From contig NZ_JACCPY010000007.1 in the NCBI RefSeq assembly GCF_013426975.1, positions 1-64,000 of the forward strand: a stretch of 64,000 nt of DNA. The letters are read 5' to 3'. A model generated the notes under the pieces. The model was given only the letters and a program-made list of their open reading frames with translations. It was not told the origin of the DNA and made no database searches. Position numbers and translations under genes: made by a program. Of the stretch, positions 9,309-20,350 are shown piece after piece. How positions within the stretch are numbered: position 1 is the first letter of the stretch; each line of letters opens with the position of its first letter. The DNA comes from Sphaerotilus sulfidivorans (GTDB lineage Bacteria; Pseudomonadota; Gammaproteobacteria; Burkholderiales; Burkholderiaceae_C).

Positions 9309-10001
9309 ATGAGTGCCCGCTACGCGATCTACCTGACTCCGCCTGTCGACCACCCGCTGTGGCAGTCCGGCTGCACCTGGCTGGGCCGAGATCCGTCCGG
9401 TGACGAGGCGCCGGCGGCACCGGCGCGCCGGGCCGCGCCGTGGCGCTACGGCTTTCATGCGACGCTGAAGACGCCGATGCGGCTGGCCGAGGGCTGCTCG
9501 CTGCAGTCGCTGCACCAGGCGCTGTGCGCGCTGGTGCGCACCGTGGCGCCCTTCGACATGCCGGCGCTCGAGGTGGGACTGTTCGAGGATCTGATCGTGC
9601 TGCAGCCGGCCGGCCCGCTGGCCGAGGCGCATCCGCTGCGCGACCTGGCGGACCGCTGCATCACCGAGCTGGATGTCTTCCGCGAGCCCGCCACCCCGTC
9701 CGATCTGGCGCGCTGGCGGGTGCGTGCGCCGCTCGACGACGAGCAGCAGGCGCTGCTGTCGCGCTGGGGCTGTCCGCATGTGCTCGAGCGCTGGCATTTC
9801 CACTGCACGCTCAGCGACCTGATTCCCGACGAGGGCGAGCGTGCGGTCTGGCTGGAGCTGGCGCGCACCTTCTTCGCGCCGGCGCTCGAGCAGCCCTGGC
9901 GCTGCGACGCGCTGAGCCTGTTCGTCGAGCCCAGCGTCGGCGCGCCGCTGCAGCTGCTGCGGCGCTACGCCTTGAGCGGCCAGGGCCAGCTCAGAAGCTG
10001 A
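9309..10001 (+). CDS. DUF1045 2H-phosphoesterase, phosphonate-operon type
   Basis: A 230-residue DUF1045 protein of the kind annotated as 'putative phosphonate metabolism protein'. It has the two H-x-T motifs of the 2H phosphoesterase superfamily: FHATLK with H50-A-T52 and FHCTLSD with H165-C-T167. These usually coordinate cyclic-phosphate or 2'-phosphate hydrolysis. Family context (phn operons) and the divergent phnM suggest a role on phosphoribosyl cyclic phosphate or a related intermediate. That assignment is inference. The start ATG at 9309 gives the expected MSARYAIYLTPP N-terminus. The 3' end overlaps the convergent outer-membrane protein gene by 11 bp. Confidence 0.82.
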   Translation: MSARYAIYLTPPVDHPLWQSGCTWLGRDPSGDEAPAAPARRAAPWRYGFHATLKTPMRLAEGCSLQSLHQALCALVRTVAPFDMPALEVGLFEDLIVLQPAGPLAEAHPLRDLADRCITELDVFREPATPSDLARWRVRAPLDDEQQALLSRWGCPHVLERWHFHCTLSDLIPDEGERAVWLELARTFFAPALEQPWRCDALSLFVEPSVGAPLQLLRRYALSGQGQLRS

Positions 10002-10563
10002 AGCCGATCTTCGCGCCGACCGTCAGCGGATCCTGATCGAGGCCGCCGCGCTCGCGCGTGCCGTGCCAGCCCACATCCACGCCGGTCAGCAGCGCGCCGA
10101 TGCGCCAGTTCAGGCCGGCGGCCACGCCCAGGCCCGGCAGCGTGCGCGCGGCGCTCGGGGCTTCGACCCGGAACAGGCCCAGGCTCGGGCCGGCGCCGAT
10201 CGACAGGCCGTCACCCAGCGGCACGGTGTAGCGCGGCGACAGCGTCAGCGTGTCGAAGCGCGTGCCCTCGCGCGAGGCGTGGCTGTAGTTCAGATGGGTG
10301 CGGATGCGGCGGTCCGGCGTCTGCATCAGGCCGCACTGCAGCGCCAGCTCCAGACCCCAGGCATTGGCGCTGCGGCCGGGATCCGGGTCGATGCGGCTGC
10401 CGGTCAGCGCCAGCGTCGCATCGGGCTTCCAGGCCGGATCGTTCAGCGCCGGCAGCCATTGCCAGCCATCGGCGGCCTGGGCGGCCGGAGCCGCGGTGAT
10501 CACGAGGGCCGCCAGCAGGGCCGGCAGCAGCGAGACAGAGGGGCGTGCAGTTGCGATCTTCAT
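9991..10563 (-). CDS. Predicted outer-membrane beta-barrel protein
   Basis: A 190-residue secreted protein. A Sec signal peptide covers residues 1-30 and ends PAAQA, with predicted cleavage after A30. The mature part alternates polar and hydrophobic residues and ends in phenylalanine (KIGFSF), as expected for recognition by the BAM machinery. Several glycine/aromatic beta strands (LSPRYTVPLGDGLSIGAGPSLGLF) suggest a small 8-stranded barrel. There is no clear family name. A strong inverted repeat lies 30 bp upstream of the start and may control it. The function is unknown. Confidence 0.7.
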   Translation of the reverse strand: MKIATARPSVSLLPALLAALVITAAPAAQAADGWQWLPALNDPAWKPDATLALTGSRIDPDPGRSANAWGLELALQCGLMQTPDRRIRTHLNYSHASREGTRFDTLTLSPRYTVPLGDGLSIGAGPSLGLFRVEAPSAARTLPGLGVAAGLNWRIGALLTGVDVGWHGTRERGGLDQDPLTVGAKIGFSF

Positions 10564-10592
10564 GGCCCCAATCTAGACCGGCTGACGCGGCG

Positions 10593-10616
10593 GGAACATG
10601 AGATCGATCATGTTCC
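10593..10616. promoter_or_regulatory. 9-bp-arm inverted repeat upstream of the outer-membrane protein gene
   Basis: Perfect arms GGAACATGA (10593-10601) and TCATGTTCC (10608-10616) flank a 6-bp spacer, 30 bp before the start of the leftward outer-membrane protein gene. The core resembles a CRP/FNR-family operator (TGA...TCA). Read toward the gene it begins with the 11-mer GGAACATGATC, which also occurs upstream of the DUF2892 gene near 53733. The rest of the gap to 10791 holds no gene that I can see. Confidence 0.45.
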
Positions 10617-10791
10617 GGTCCTTGTGCGGCCGCCTGTTCAGGCCGGCCCAAGGCGCACACAGTGACAAATCACCGCGGCTGCGCTCCGGCGATCGCGATG
10701 CTCGTGGTGCCCCCGGATCGACGCCCCTTGACCCCGGGCGAAGAATGGGGTCCTGCGGCCCCTACAGTCGGCCGCGAGGAGGTCGTCGGCG

Positions 10792-11157
10792 ATGGACATG
10801 CTGAAACGACTGCCCGGCTCGGTCCGGGCTGCGCCCGGGCTGGAGTGGGCGCTGTGGCGACGGCTGCCGGCGCTGCTGCTGTGGGGCACGCTGCTGCCGG
10901 CGTTGATCGTGCTGGCGCGCCACCTGATCGGCGAGGTCGGCACCACCGCGCAGGCCGAACGCGACCTGATGGTCTGGACCTACAAGATGATCGGCCTGGT
11001 CGTGCTGCACTGGTCGCTGCTGCTGACGCTGGCGGTCGGCTGCTTCATCGTCCGGGTGATGAAGGGCCCGGCCTATGTGGCCGACGCCTACGAGATGGAA
11101 GAACTCGACCCGGATCCCTCGCCGCTGCCGCTGCCGCTGCCGCTGTCGGGCCGCTGA
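10792..11157 (+). CDS. Small two-helix inner-membrane protein
   Basis: A 121-residue protein with hydrophobic segments at about 25-45 and 65-88, a charged loop between them, and an acidic proline/leucine-rich tail (EMEELDPDPS followed by PL repeats). I do not recognise a named family. The YKMIGLVVLHW segment, with a histidine in the second helix, is reminiscent of small membrane proteins near electron-transfer genes, and the convergent neighbour is a ferredoxin. Its last 70 bp overlap the ferredoxin gene on the other strand, so the PLPLPLPLP tail is the antisense of the ferredoxin's Ser/Gly tail. Confidence 0.6.
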   Translation: MDMLKRLPGSVRAAPGLEWALWRRLPALLLWGTLLPALIVLARHLIGEVGTTAQAERDLMVWTYKMIGLVVLHWSLLLTLAVGCFIVRVMKGPAYVADAYEMEELDPDPSPLPLPLPLSGR

Positions 11158-11375
11158 GGCCGCTCCATCCGGATCGCGCCGAAGGGGCAGCGCGGCTCGC
11201 ACTTCGAGCAGCCGGTGCAGCCGGCCTCGTCCTCCAGCACCGAGCGCTTGCGCCAGGCCACCACCTGCAGCGACAGCACATGCGGCGGGCAGACCGCGAC
11301 GCACCAGCCGCAGCCGGTGCAGCGCGCGGGGTCGATGCGTGGCAGGGGGCGGCGGGGTGCGGGTGTGGGTGACAT
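11088..11375 (-). CDS. 2x[4Fe-4S] ferredoxin-like protein
   Basis: A 95-residue protein with two complete CxxCxxCxxxCP motifs: C19-C22-C25-C29 and C53-C56-C59-C63. It can ligate two [4Fe-4S] clusters as in bacterial-type ferredoxins. The 23 residues between the motifs form the usual linker. The C-terminus from about residue 77 is a low-complexity Ser/Gly run encoded antisense to the membrane-protein gene; it may be a read-through tail without a structural role. The redox partner is unknown. The start at 11375 is the first ATG giving the expected pre-cluster length. Confidence 0.75.
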   Translation of the reverse strand: MSPTPAPRRPLPRIDPARCTGCGWCVAVCPPHVLSLQVVAWRKRSVLEDEAGCTGCSKCEPRCPFGAIRMERPQRPDSGSGSGSGEGSGSSSSIS

Positions 11376-11435
11376 CGGCTGCCATCATGCCCGGTGCGCC
11401 AGCGCCCCACGCTCCCACGCGCTGCGCCCCCACGC

Positions 11436-11522
11436 CCCGTCATCCTCGCGAAGGCGAGGACCCACGCCCGCCCCGTGCGGCCCTCTTCATGCGTGGGTGC
11501 CCGCCTGCGCGGGCATGACGGG
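11436..11522. repeat. REP-like pair of palindromes in inverted orientation
   Basis: Two 32-bp arms (11436-11467 and 11491-11522) are inverted copies with 5 mismatches. Both outer ends read CCCGTCAT and both inner ends ACCCACGC. Each arm is also a hairpin (stems CCTCGC/GCGAGG and GCCCGC/GCGGGC), and several differences between arms are compensatory. The 'CGTCAT...GCG..GGCG' type is a dispersed intergenic palindrome in proteobacteria, probably mobilised by a RAYT-type transposase or acting as a nested-hairpin mRNA structure. The rest of the gap 11376-11697 shows no gene; near 11680 it contains only the AGGGG ribosome-binding site of the next gene. Confidence 0.7.
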
Positions 11523-11697
11523 AGCAGCGGCGCGCCGCCGCATCTCGACGCGGCGCGGTGGTGCCCCACGGCCGTTCTGTGAAAAATGGCCCGCTTTTGT
11601 GTGGCTCCTGTGAGCCTGCATTCCGCTCCCGTTCGGTAGCTATGGTCTGCTTCCAGCCTGAACAAGAAAAAGCGATTCACGCTTCAGGGGTACGGAC

Positions 11698-13605
11698 GTG
11701 GCCATCTTTCCACAGGGATACCAGAACATCGCGGCGCGTTGCCGCAACACGGAGGACGGTGGCGCCGAGCGGCGCGTGCTGCGGCAGCTCCAGCGCTGTC
11801 TGGAGGACGACTACCTCGTCTGGCACAACGTGCCGGTGGGCAACAAGGGGCGCCTGCCGGACTTCGTGGTGCTGCATCCGGGCCGCGGCCTGCTGGTGCT
11901 GGAGGTCAAGGGCTGGCGGGCCGGCGCGCTGCACCAGGTCTCGCGCCACGATGTCGAGCTGAACCTGGCGAACGGGCAGGGGCGGGTGAGCCGGATCCAC
12001 CCCGGCCTGCAGGCGCGCGGCTACGCGATCGAGCTGGTCAACCAGATGCAGCGCGATCCCTGCCTGTGCCAGACCGAGGGGCGCCACAAGGGCAATCTGG
12101 CCGTGCCCTGGGGCAGCGGCGTGGTGTTCGCCAACATCGAGCGCCAGCGCATCACCGATCCGCACTGGGACGAGTTCTTTCCGCCGGCCACCACGCTGAC
12201 CCGCGAGGATCTGGCCGAGGATCTGGATCCGGCCGTCTTCCAGGAACGGCTGTGGGGCATGTTCACGGTGGAGTTCCGCCTGAAGACGGCGCTGACGCTG
12301 CCGCAGCGCGACCGCATCCGCTGGCACCTCTTCCCCGAGATCCGGCTGCAGACGCAGGCTTCGCTGCTGGACGATGACGACGCGAGCGGGCCGGGGGCCA
12401 CGGTGGCGCCGTCGCCGAGTGAGGCGCTGATGCTGGTGATGGACCTGCAGCAGGAGCAGCTCGCGCGCTCGATGGGCGAGGGGCACCGGGTCATCCACGG
12501 CGTGGCCGGGTCGGGCAAGACGATGATCCTTGTCTACCGCGCCCAGCAGTTGGCCGCCGCGGCGCGACCGGACTGGCCGATCCTGGTGCTTTGCTACAAC
12601 CGGCCGCTGGCGGCGCGCATCGACGCGCTGATGCGGCAGCGGGGGCTGGACGAGCGGGTGCAGGTGCGGACCTTCCACGGCTGGTGCTACGACATGGCCG
12701 ACACCTACCAGCTCGGCATCCCGAAGAAGGGCTTCCGGCCGGACTACGACGCGCTGGCCGACCGGGTGGTCGAGGCGGTGGCGCATGGCCGCATCCCGCG
12801 GGCGCAGTACGCGGCGCTGATGATCGACGAGGCGCACGATTTCGAGGATGCGTGGCTGCGGCTGGCGCCCCAGTTGGTTGATCCGGCGACGAACTCGCTG
12901 CTGGTGCTCTACGACGACGCGCAGTCGATCTACCGCCAGCCGCGCCGCAAGTTCAGCTTCGCCAGCGTCGGCATCGAGGCGCGCGGGCGCACGAGCGTGC
13001 TGAAGGTGAACTACCGGAACACGGCCGAGGTGCTGAAGCTCGCCACCGCGACCGCCGGCCAGTTGCTGCGCGGCGGCGAGCCGGACGGGGTGGGCGAGGG
13101 CGACAGCGACATCGTCCAGCAGACCCCGCTCGGCGCCGGCCGCAGCGGCCCCGCGCCGGAACTGCTGCGCGGACGCACGCCGCGCGAGGAGGCCGAACTG
13201 GTCGCCGACCGCCTCGTCGATGCGCTGGCGGACGGCGTGTCACCGGCCGACATCGGCATCCTGGCCCGCCGGCATGACCTGCTCGACCCGGTGGAAAAAG
13301 CGCTGCACCTGCGCGGCATCCGCACCCAGCGCCTGCAGCGCGCGGGAACCTGGGAGCCGGACAGCGTCAAGCTCACCACGCTGCATGCCTCCAAGGGGCT
13401 GGAGTTCCACACCGTCGCCATCGTCGGGCTGCAGGCCGTGCCGGATGCGCACCACAGCGAGGAGGAGGAATGGCGCCTGCTGTATGTGGCGATGACGCGG
13501 GCGACGTATCGGCTGGTGTTGGGGGCTTGTGGGGAGTCGGGGGCGGTGGAGAGGGTTGCGGTTGGGGTAGGCAGCAAGGCGGAGTATTCTCCGGCTACGG
13601 CTTAA
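11698..13605 (+). CDS. NERD nuclease-domain / UvrD-like superfamily 1 helicase
   Basis: A 635-residue fusion. The N-terminal NERD domain (about 20-130) carries the PD-(D/E)XK-type residues P54-D55 and E69-V-K71. The helicase part has Walker A GVAGSGKT at 268-275, Walker B IDEAH at 376-380, a TLHASKGLEF UvrD/PcrA motif at 561-570 and the VAMTRA motif at 597-602. The expected activity is 3'-5' DNA unwinding or translocation coupled to DNA cleavage. The GTG start at 11698 has AGGGG 8 bases upstream. Base composition matches the host until the last ~40 bp, where it falls. The GHKL-nuclease gene begins 111 bp downstream on the same strand, so the two may work together. DNA repair is the alternative role. 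Confidence 0.85.
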   Translation: MAIFPQGYQNIAARCRNTEDGGAERRVLRQLQRCLEDDYLVWHNVPVGNKGRLPDFVVLHPGRGLLVLEVKGWRAGALHQVSRHDVELNLANGQGRVSRIHPGLQARGYAIELVNQMQRDPCLCQTEGRHKGNLAVPWGSGVVFANIERQRITDPHWDEFFPPATTLTREDLAEDLDPAVFQERLWGMFTVEFRLKTALTLPQRDRIRWHLFPEIRLQTQASLLDDDDASGPGATVAPSPSEALMLVMDLQQEQLARSMGEGHRVIHGVAGSGKTMILVYRAQQLAAAARPDWPILVLCYNRPLAARIDALMRQRGLDERVQVRTFHGWCYDMADTYQLGIPKKGFRPDYDALADRVVEAVAHGRIPRAQYAALMIDEAHDFEDAWLRLAPQLVDPATNSLLVLYDDAQSIYRQPRRKFSFASVGIEARGRTSVLKVNYRNTAEVLKLATATAGQLLRGGEPDGVGEGDSDIVQQTPLGAGRSGPAPELLRGRTPREEAELVADRLVDALADGVSPADIGILARRHDLLDPVEKALHLRGIRTQRLQRAGTWEPDSVKLTTLHASKGLEFHTVAIVGLQAVPDAHHSEEEEWRLLYVAMTRATYRLVLGACGESGAVERVAVGVGSKAEYSPATA

Positions 13606-13716
13606 GTTTATTAATATCGGCAACCGAATTGGTGGTTTGCGATACTTTAATTGATGCGGTTGTATTTCACGAATCCGGAAGCGGTTTGTTGATTTTGTAA
13701 TTCAAATGGGGGCGAC

Positions 13717-15684
13717 ATGGAACAAGTATCACTGCTGGAAGATCAGTCTTATCTCTACGATAAGAGGTTCCTGAATAAATATGCGGGAAGTATTATAACT
13801 GACCCGTCCACGGCAATCGTTGAACTGGTTGCTAACTGTTGGGATGCCTATGCTACTGACGTTCAAATCACTCTTCCTGACAGAAAGCAAGGCAGGAATT
13901 TCAAGATTGTTGATAACGGCAAGGGTATGACTCGAGATGAGTTTGCCTTCATTTGGCGAACATGGGACTACAACCGAATTAGCGCTCAAGGTCAAAGCAG
14001 TGAACCTCCGCCAGAGGTTGATGGCGTTCCAAGGACAGTATTTGGTAAAAATGGCAAGGGCCGATTTGCCAGTTTCTGCTTTGCCAGTGAGTATCTGATA
14101 ACTTCCCGAAAGAATGGTCAAGAGTTTGTTTGCAAAGTCAGCAGAACCTCGACTCGCCCCCTTGTTCTTGAGGAGGTTTCTTTCAAGGCCGAAGGTGTGG
14201 ATGGCCACGGCACCATTATCCAAGGTACTGGTGAAATTCCCTATCTTCAGTTCGCCGAGGAAAAAGCGAGAGAGGTGCTTGGCGGTCGCTTCCTCGCGAA
14301 CCCCGCTTTCAAGGTGTTTATTGGCGGCCGAGCAATAACTTTCAATGATATACCTGAATATCTCAGCAAGGCAGAGGTTGAGGTTCAAGGCTTTGGCACG
14401 GTAACCATTCTGCACATCGATACTAAAAAAGCAGACAAGACCACAAAGCAGCATGGCATCGCTTGGTGGGTGCAGGACCGAGCCGTAGGACAGTGTAACT
14501 GGAGCGCGAGCGACTATTCACGCATCCTTGATGGGCGAACCACCGAGGCTAAAAGGTTTACCTTCATCGTGAAGGCTGATTTTCTCAATGAACACGATGC
14601 AGTCAAGGAAGACTGGAGTGGTTTCAAGGAAGACTGTGATGTTTGGTCAAAGACCAGAGCAGCCGTCCAGGATCGCATTTGTCAGATTATTGATGGCACC
14701 AGCAAAGAGGAGCGAGCCAACACCAAGGCGGCAGTGAAGGATAAAGTTGGAAATTCCATCAACAAGCTATCGCCTATCAGCAAAGAGCGAGTTACGACTT
14801 TTGTCGATGAAGTGGTTGATACCTGCCCAAACTTCGGGGAAACGGAAATAGTCCAGCTGACGACTATACTTGCCAAATTGGAGCAATCAAAATCCCGCTA
14901 TGGATTATTGGATATATTGCACAAGTGCGAGCCTGACGACTATGACAAGCTGCATGAGATATTGGCTGAATGGACCATTGGGATGGCAAAGCTGGTTCTT
15001 GATGAAATCCAGAATCGCCTAAGGCTTATTGGAGAACTTCGGATCAAACTTCAGAAGGTCGGCATTGATGAAGTACATGAGCTTCAGCCTCTTTTTGAAA
15101 GAGGCTTGTGGATGTTCGGCGCACAGTTCGAATCTATCGAGTTTACATCGAATGTTGGGATGACTCAGGTCATCAAAACAATTTTCAAGGATAAGGTAGG
15201 CAAAGGCACTAGGAATCGGCCTGACTTCGTCGCTCTCCCTGATTCCAGCATCGGTTTCTATGCCCGTCCCTCTTATAACGATAACCATGATGAAGATGGA
15301 GTTTCTCATCTGGTAATCATTGACTTGAAGACCACCGGCCTAGCTCTTGGAAGCCAAGAAAAAGGGCAGGTTTGGAAGTATGTCAAGGAGCTTCGTGATC
15401 GAGGATATCTCAAGCCTACGGCCAAGGTTGATGGCTTTTTACTTGGTGACAAGATTGAACCTGGTGAGGCGGAGCCTAATTTGCATGGGGATTTTGTGAT
15501 TATTTATCCGATGCTCTATGACACTATCTTGGTACGCGCCGAAAAAAGGCTCTTGAACCTTCATAAGAAAGTAAAGGATGCTCCTTTCCTACTTGAGCAG
15601 CAGGAGTCCCTAAGGTCATTTATGCAACCCGTTCAGGTTACTCAGATGGAATTGGCAGAGAGCGTAAGCTCCCCCTGCAAGTAG
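13717..15684 (+). CDS. GHKL (MORC/MutL-like) ATPase with C-terminal PD-(D/E)XK nuclease signature
   Basis: A 655-residue protein. The N-terminal GHKL ATPase has the N box ELVANCWDA (E36, N40, D43), G1 box DNGKGM at 66-71 and a glycine-rich lid FGKNGKGRFAS at 109-119, resembling MutL/MORC/Hsp90 ATPases. A mostly helical middle (about 310-480) follows. The C-terminus carries P502-D503, then D536-L-K538 and Q551-x3-Y555, which is the PD-(D/E)XK plus QxxxY pattern of RecB/Cas4-like nucleases. The gene is clearly AT-richer than everything around it, with common AAA, GAT and ATA codons, indicating recent transfer. The start at 13717 has GGGGG 8 bases upstream. A role in phage defence or DNA restriction is inferred. 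The nuclease assignment is from motifs only. Confidence 0.75.
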   Translation: MEQVSLLEDQSYLYDKRFLNKYAGSIITDPSTAIVELVANCWDAYATDVQITLPDRKQGRNFKIVDNGKGMTRDEFAFIWRTWDYNRISAQGQSSEPPPEVDGVPRTVFGKNGKGRFASFCFASEYLITSRKNGQEFVCKVSRTSTRPLVLEEVSFKAEGVDGHGTIIQGTGEIPYLQFAEEKAREVLGGRFLANPAFKVFIGGRAITFNDIPEYLSKAEVEVQGFGTVTILHIDTKKADKTTKQHGIAWWVQDRAVGQCNWSASDYSRILDGRTTEAKRFTFIVKADFLNEHDAVKEDWSGFKEDCDVWSKTRAAVQDRICQIIDGTSKEERANTKAAVKDKVGNSINKLSPISKERVTTFVDEVVDTCPNFGETEIVQLTTILAKLEQSKSRYGLLDILHKCEPDDYDKLHEILAEWTIGMAKLVLDEIQNRLRLIGELRIKLQKVGIDEVHELQPLFERGLWMFGAQFESIEFTSNVGMTQVIKTIFKDKVGKGTRNRPDFVALPDSSIGFYARPSYNDNHDEDGVSHLVIIDLKTTGLALGSQEKGQVWKYVKELRDRGYLKPTAKVDGFLLGDKIEPGEAEPNLHGDFVIIYPMLYDTILVRAEKRLLNLHKKVKDAPFLLEQQESLRSFMQPVQVTQMELAESVSSPCK

Positions 15685-15746
15685 ACAGCCGAAACCAGAG
15701 ACTGCGGCCCAGCCTGAAAGGATCGCGCCGATGAGGCAGCGCAAGT

Positions 15747-16108
15747 TCAGCGAGAACCGGACCGTTGCGATCCTGAAAGAACCAGCAGCCTTGCCGCAGC
15801 GATCCGCGCCCTGAAAGCCTCATCGAGCGTGGCCCAGTCGACCACGTCGACCCGCCAGGGCAGATCGGATTCGGAGAACGCCTCCGCCAGTGCGGCTTGC
15901 TCGTCCAGCGTGAGCGCATGGGCGCCGATCACGGCCAGATCGAGATCCGACCAGGGCTTGGGCGGATGCGCGCCGCCGCCGGCGCGTGAACCGAAGGCCC
16001 AGACTTCCCGTTCTGGCAGCAGCCGGGCCAGGATCTGCCGGACGAGGGCCAGATGGTGCGGCTCGATCGACAGCCGTGCTGCCAGAGCCGCCTCATCGGC
16101 CGGCGCGG

Positions 16109-16112
<4 letters not shown>
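15747..16112 (-). CDS. MNT-type nucleotidyltransferase (HI0073 family)
   Basis: A 121-residue minimal nucleotidyltransferase. It shows the pol-beta signature G41-S42-R43 followed by D56-x-D58 (WSDLDLAV) and a third carboxylate near D89 (VDVVD). Such proteins pair with HEPN/HI0074 proteins. In characterised pairs the MNT enzyme AMPylates or adenylates the HEPN RNase toxin and silences it. Its ATG overlaps the stop of the upstream HEPN gene by 4 bp, so translation is coupled. It converges on the GHKL gene with a 62-bp gap. Confidence 0.82.
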
Positions 16113-20306
<4,194 letters not shown>

Positions 20307-20350
20307 GAGGTGGGTCTCTGCGGTGAGGTGGTTCCGTCCTGTGGACTCGC

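Noticed and set aside
13717-15684. Reading the GHKL protein as a second gyrase B, a histidine kinase or an Hsp90
   Set aside because: It has no TOPRIM, no phospho-acceptor (H-box) or transmembrane sensor and no Hsp90 middle domain; the MutL/MORC-like lid and PD-(D/E)XK-type C-terminus fit better.
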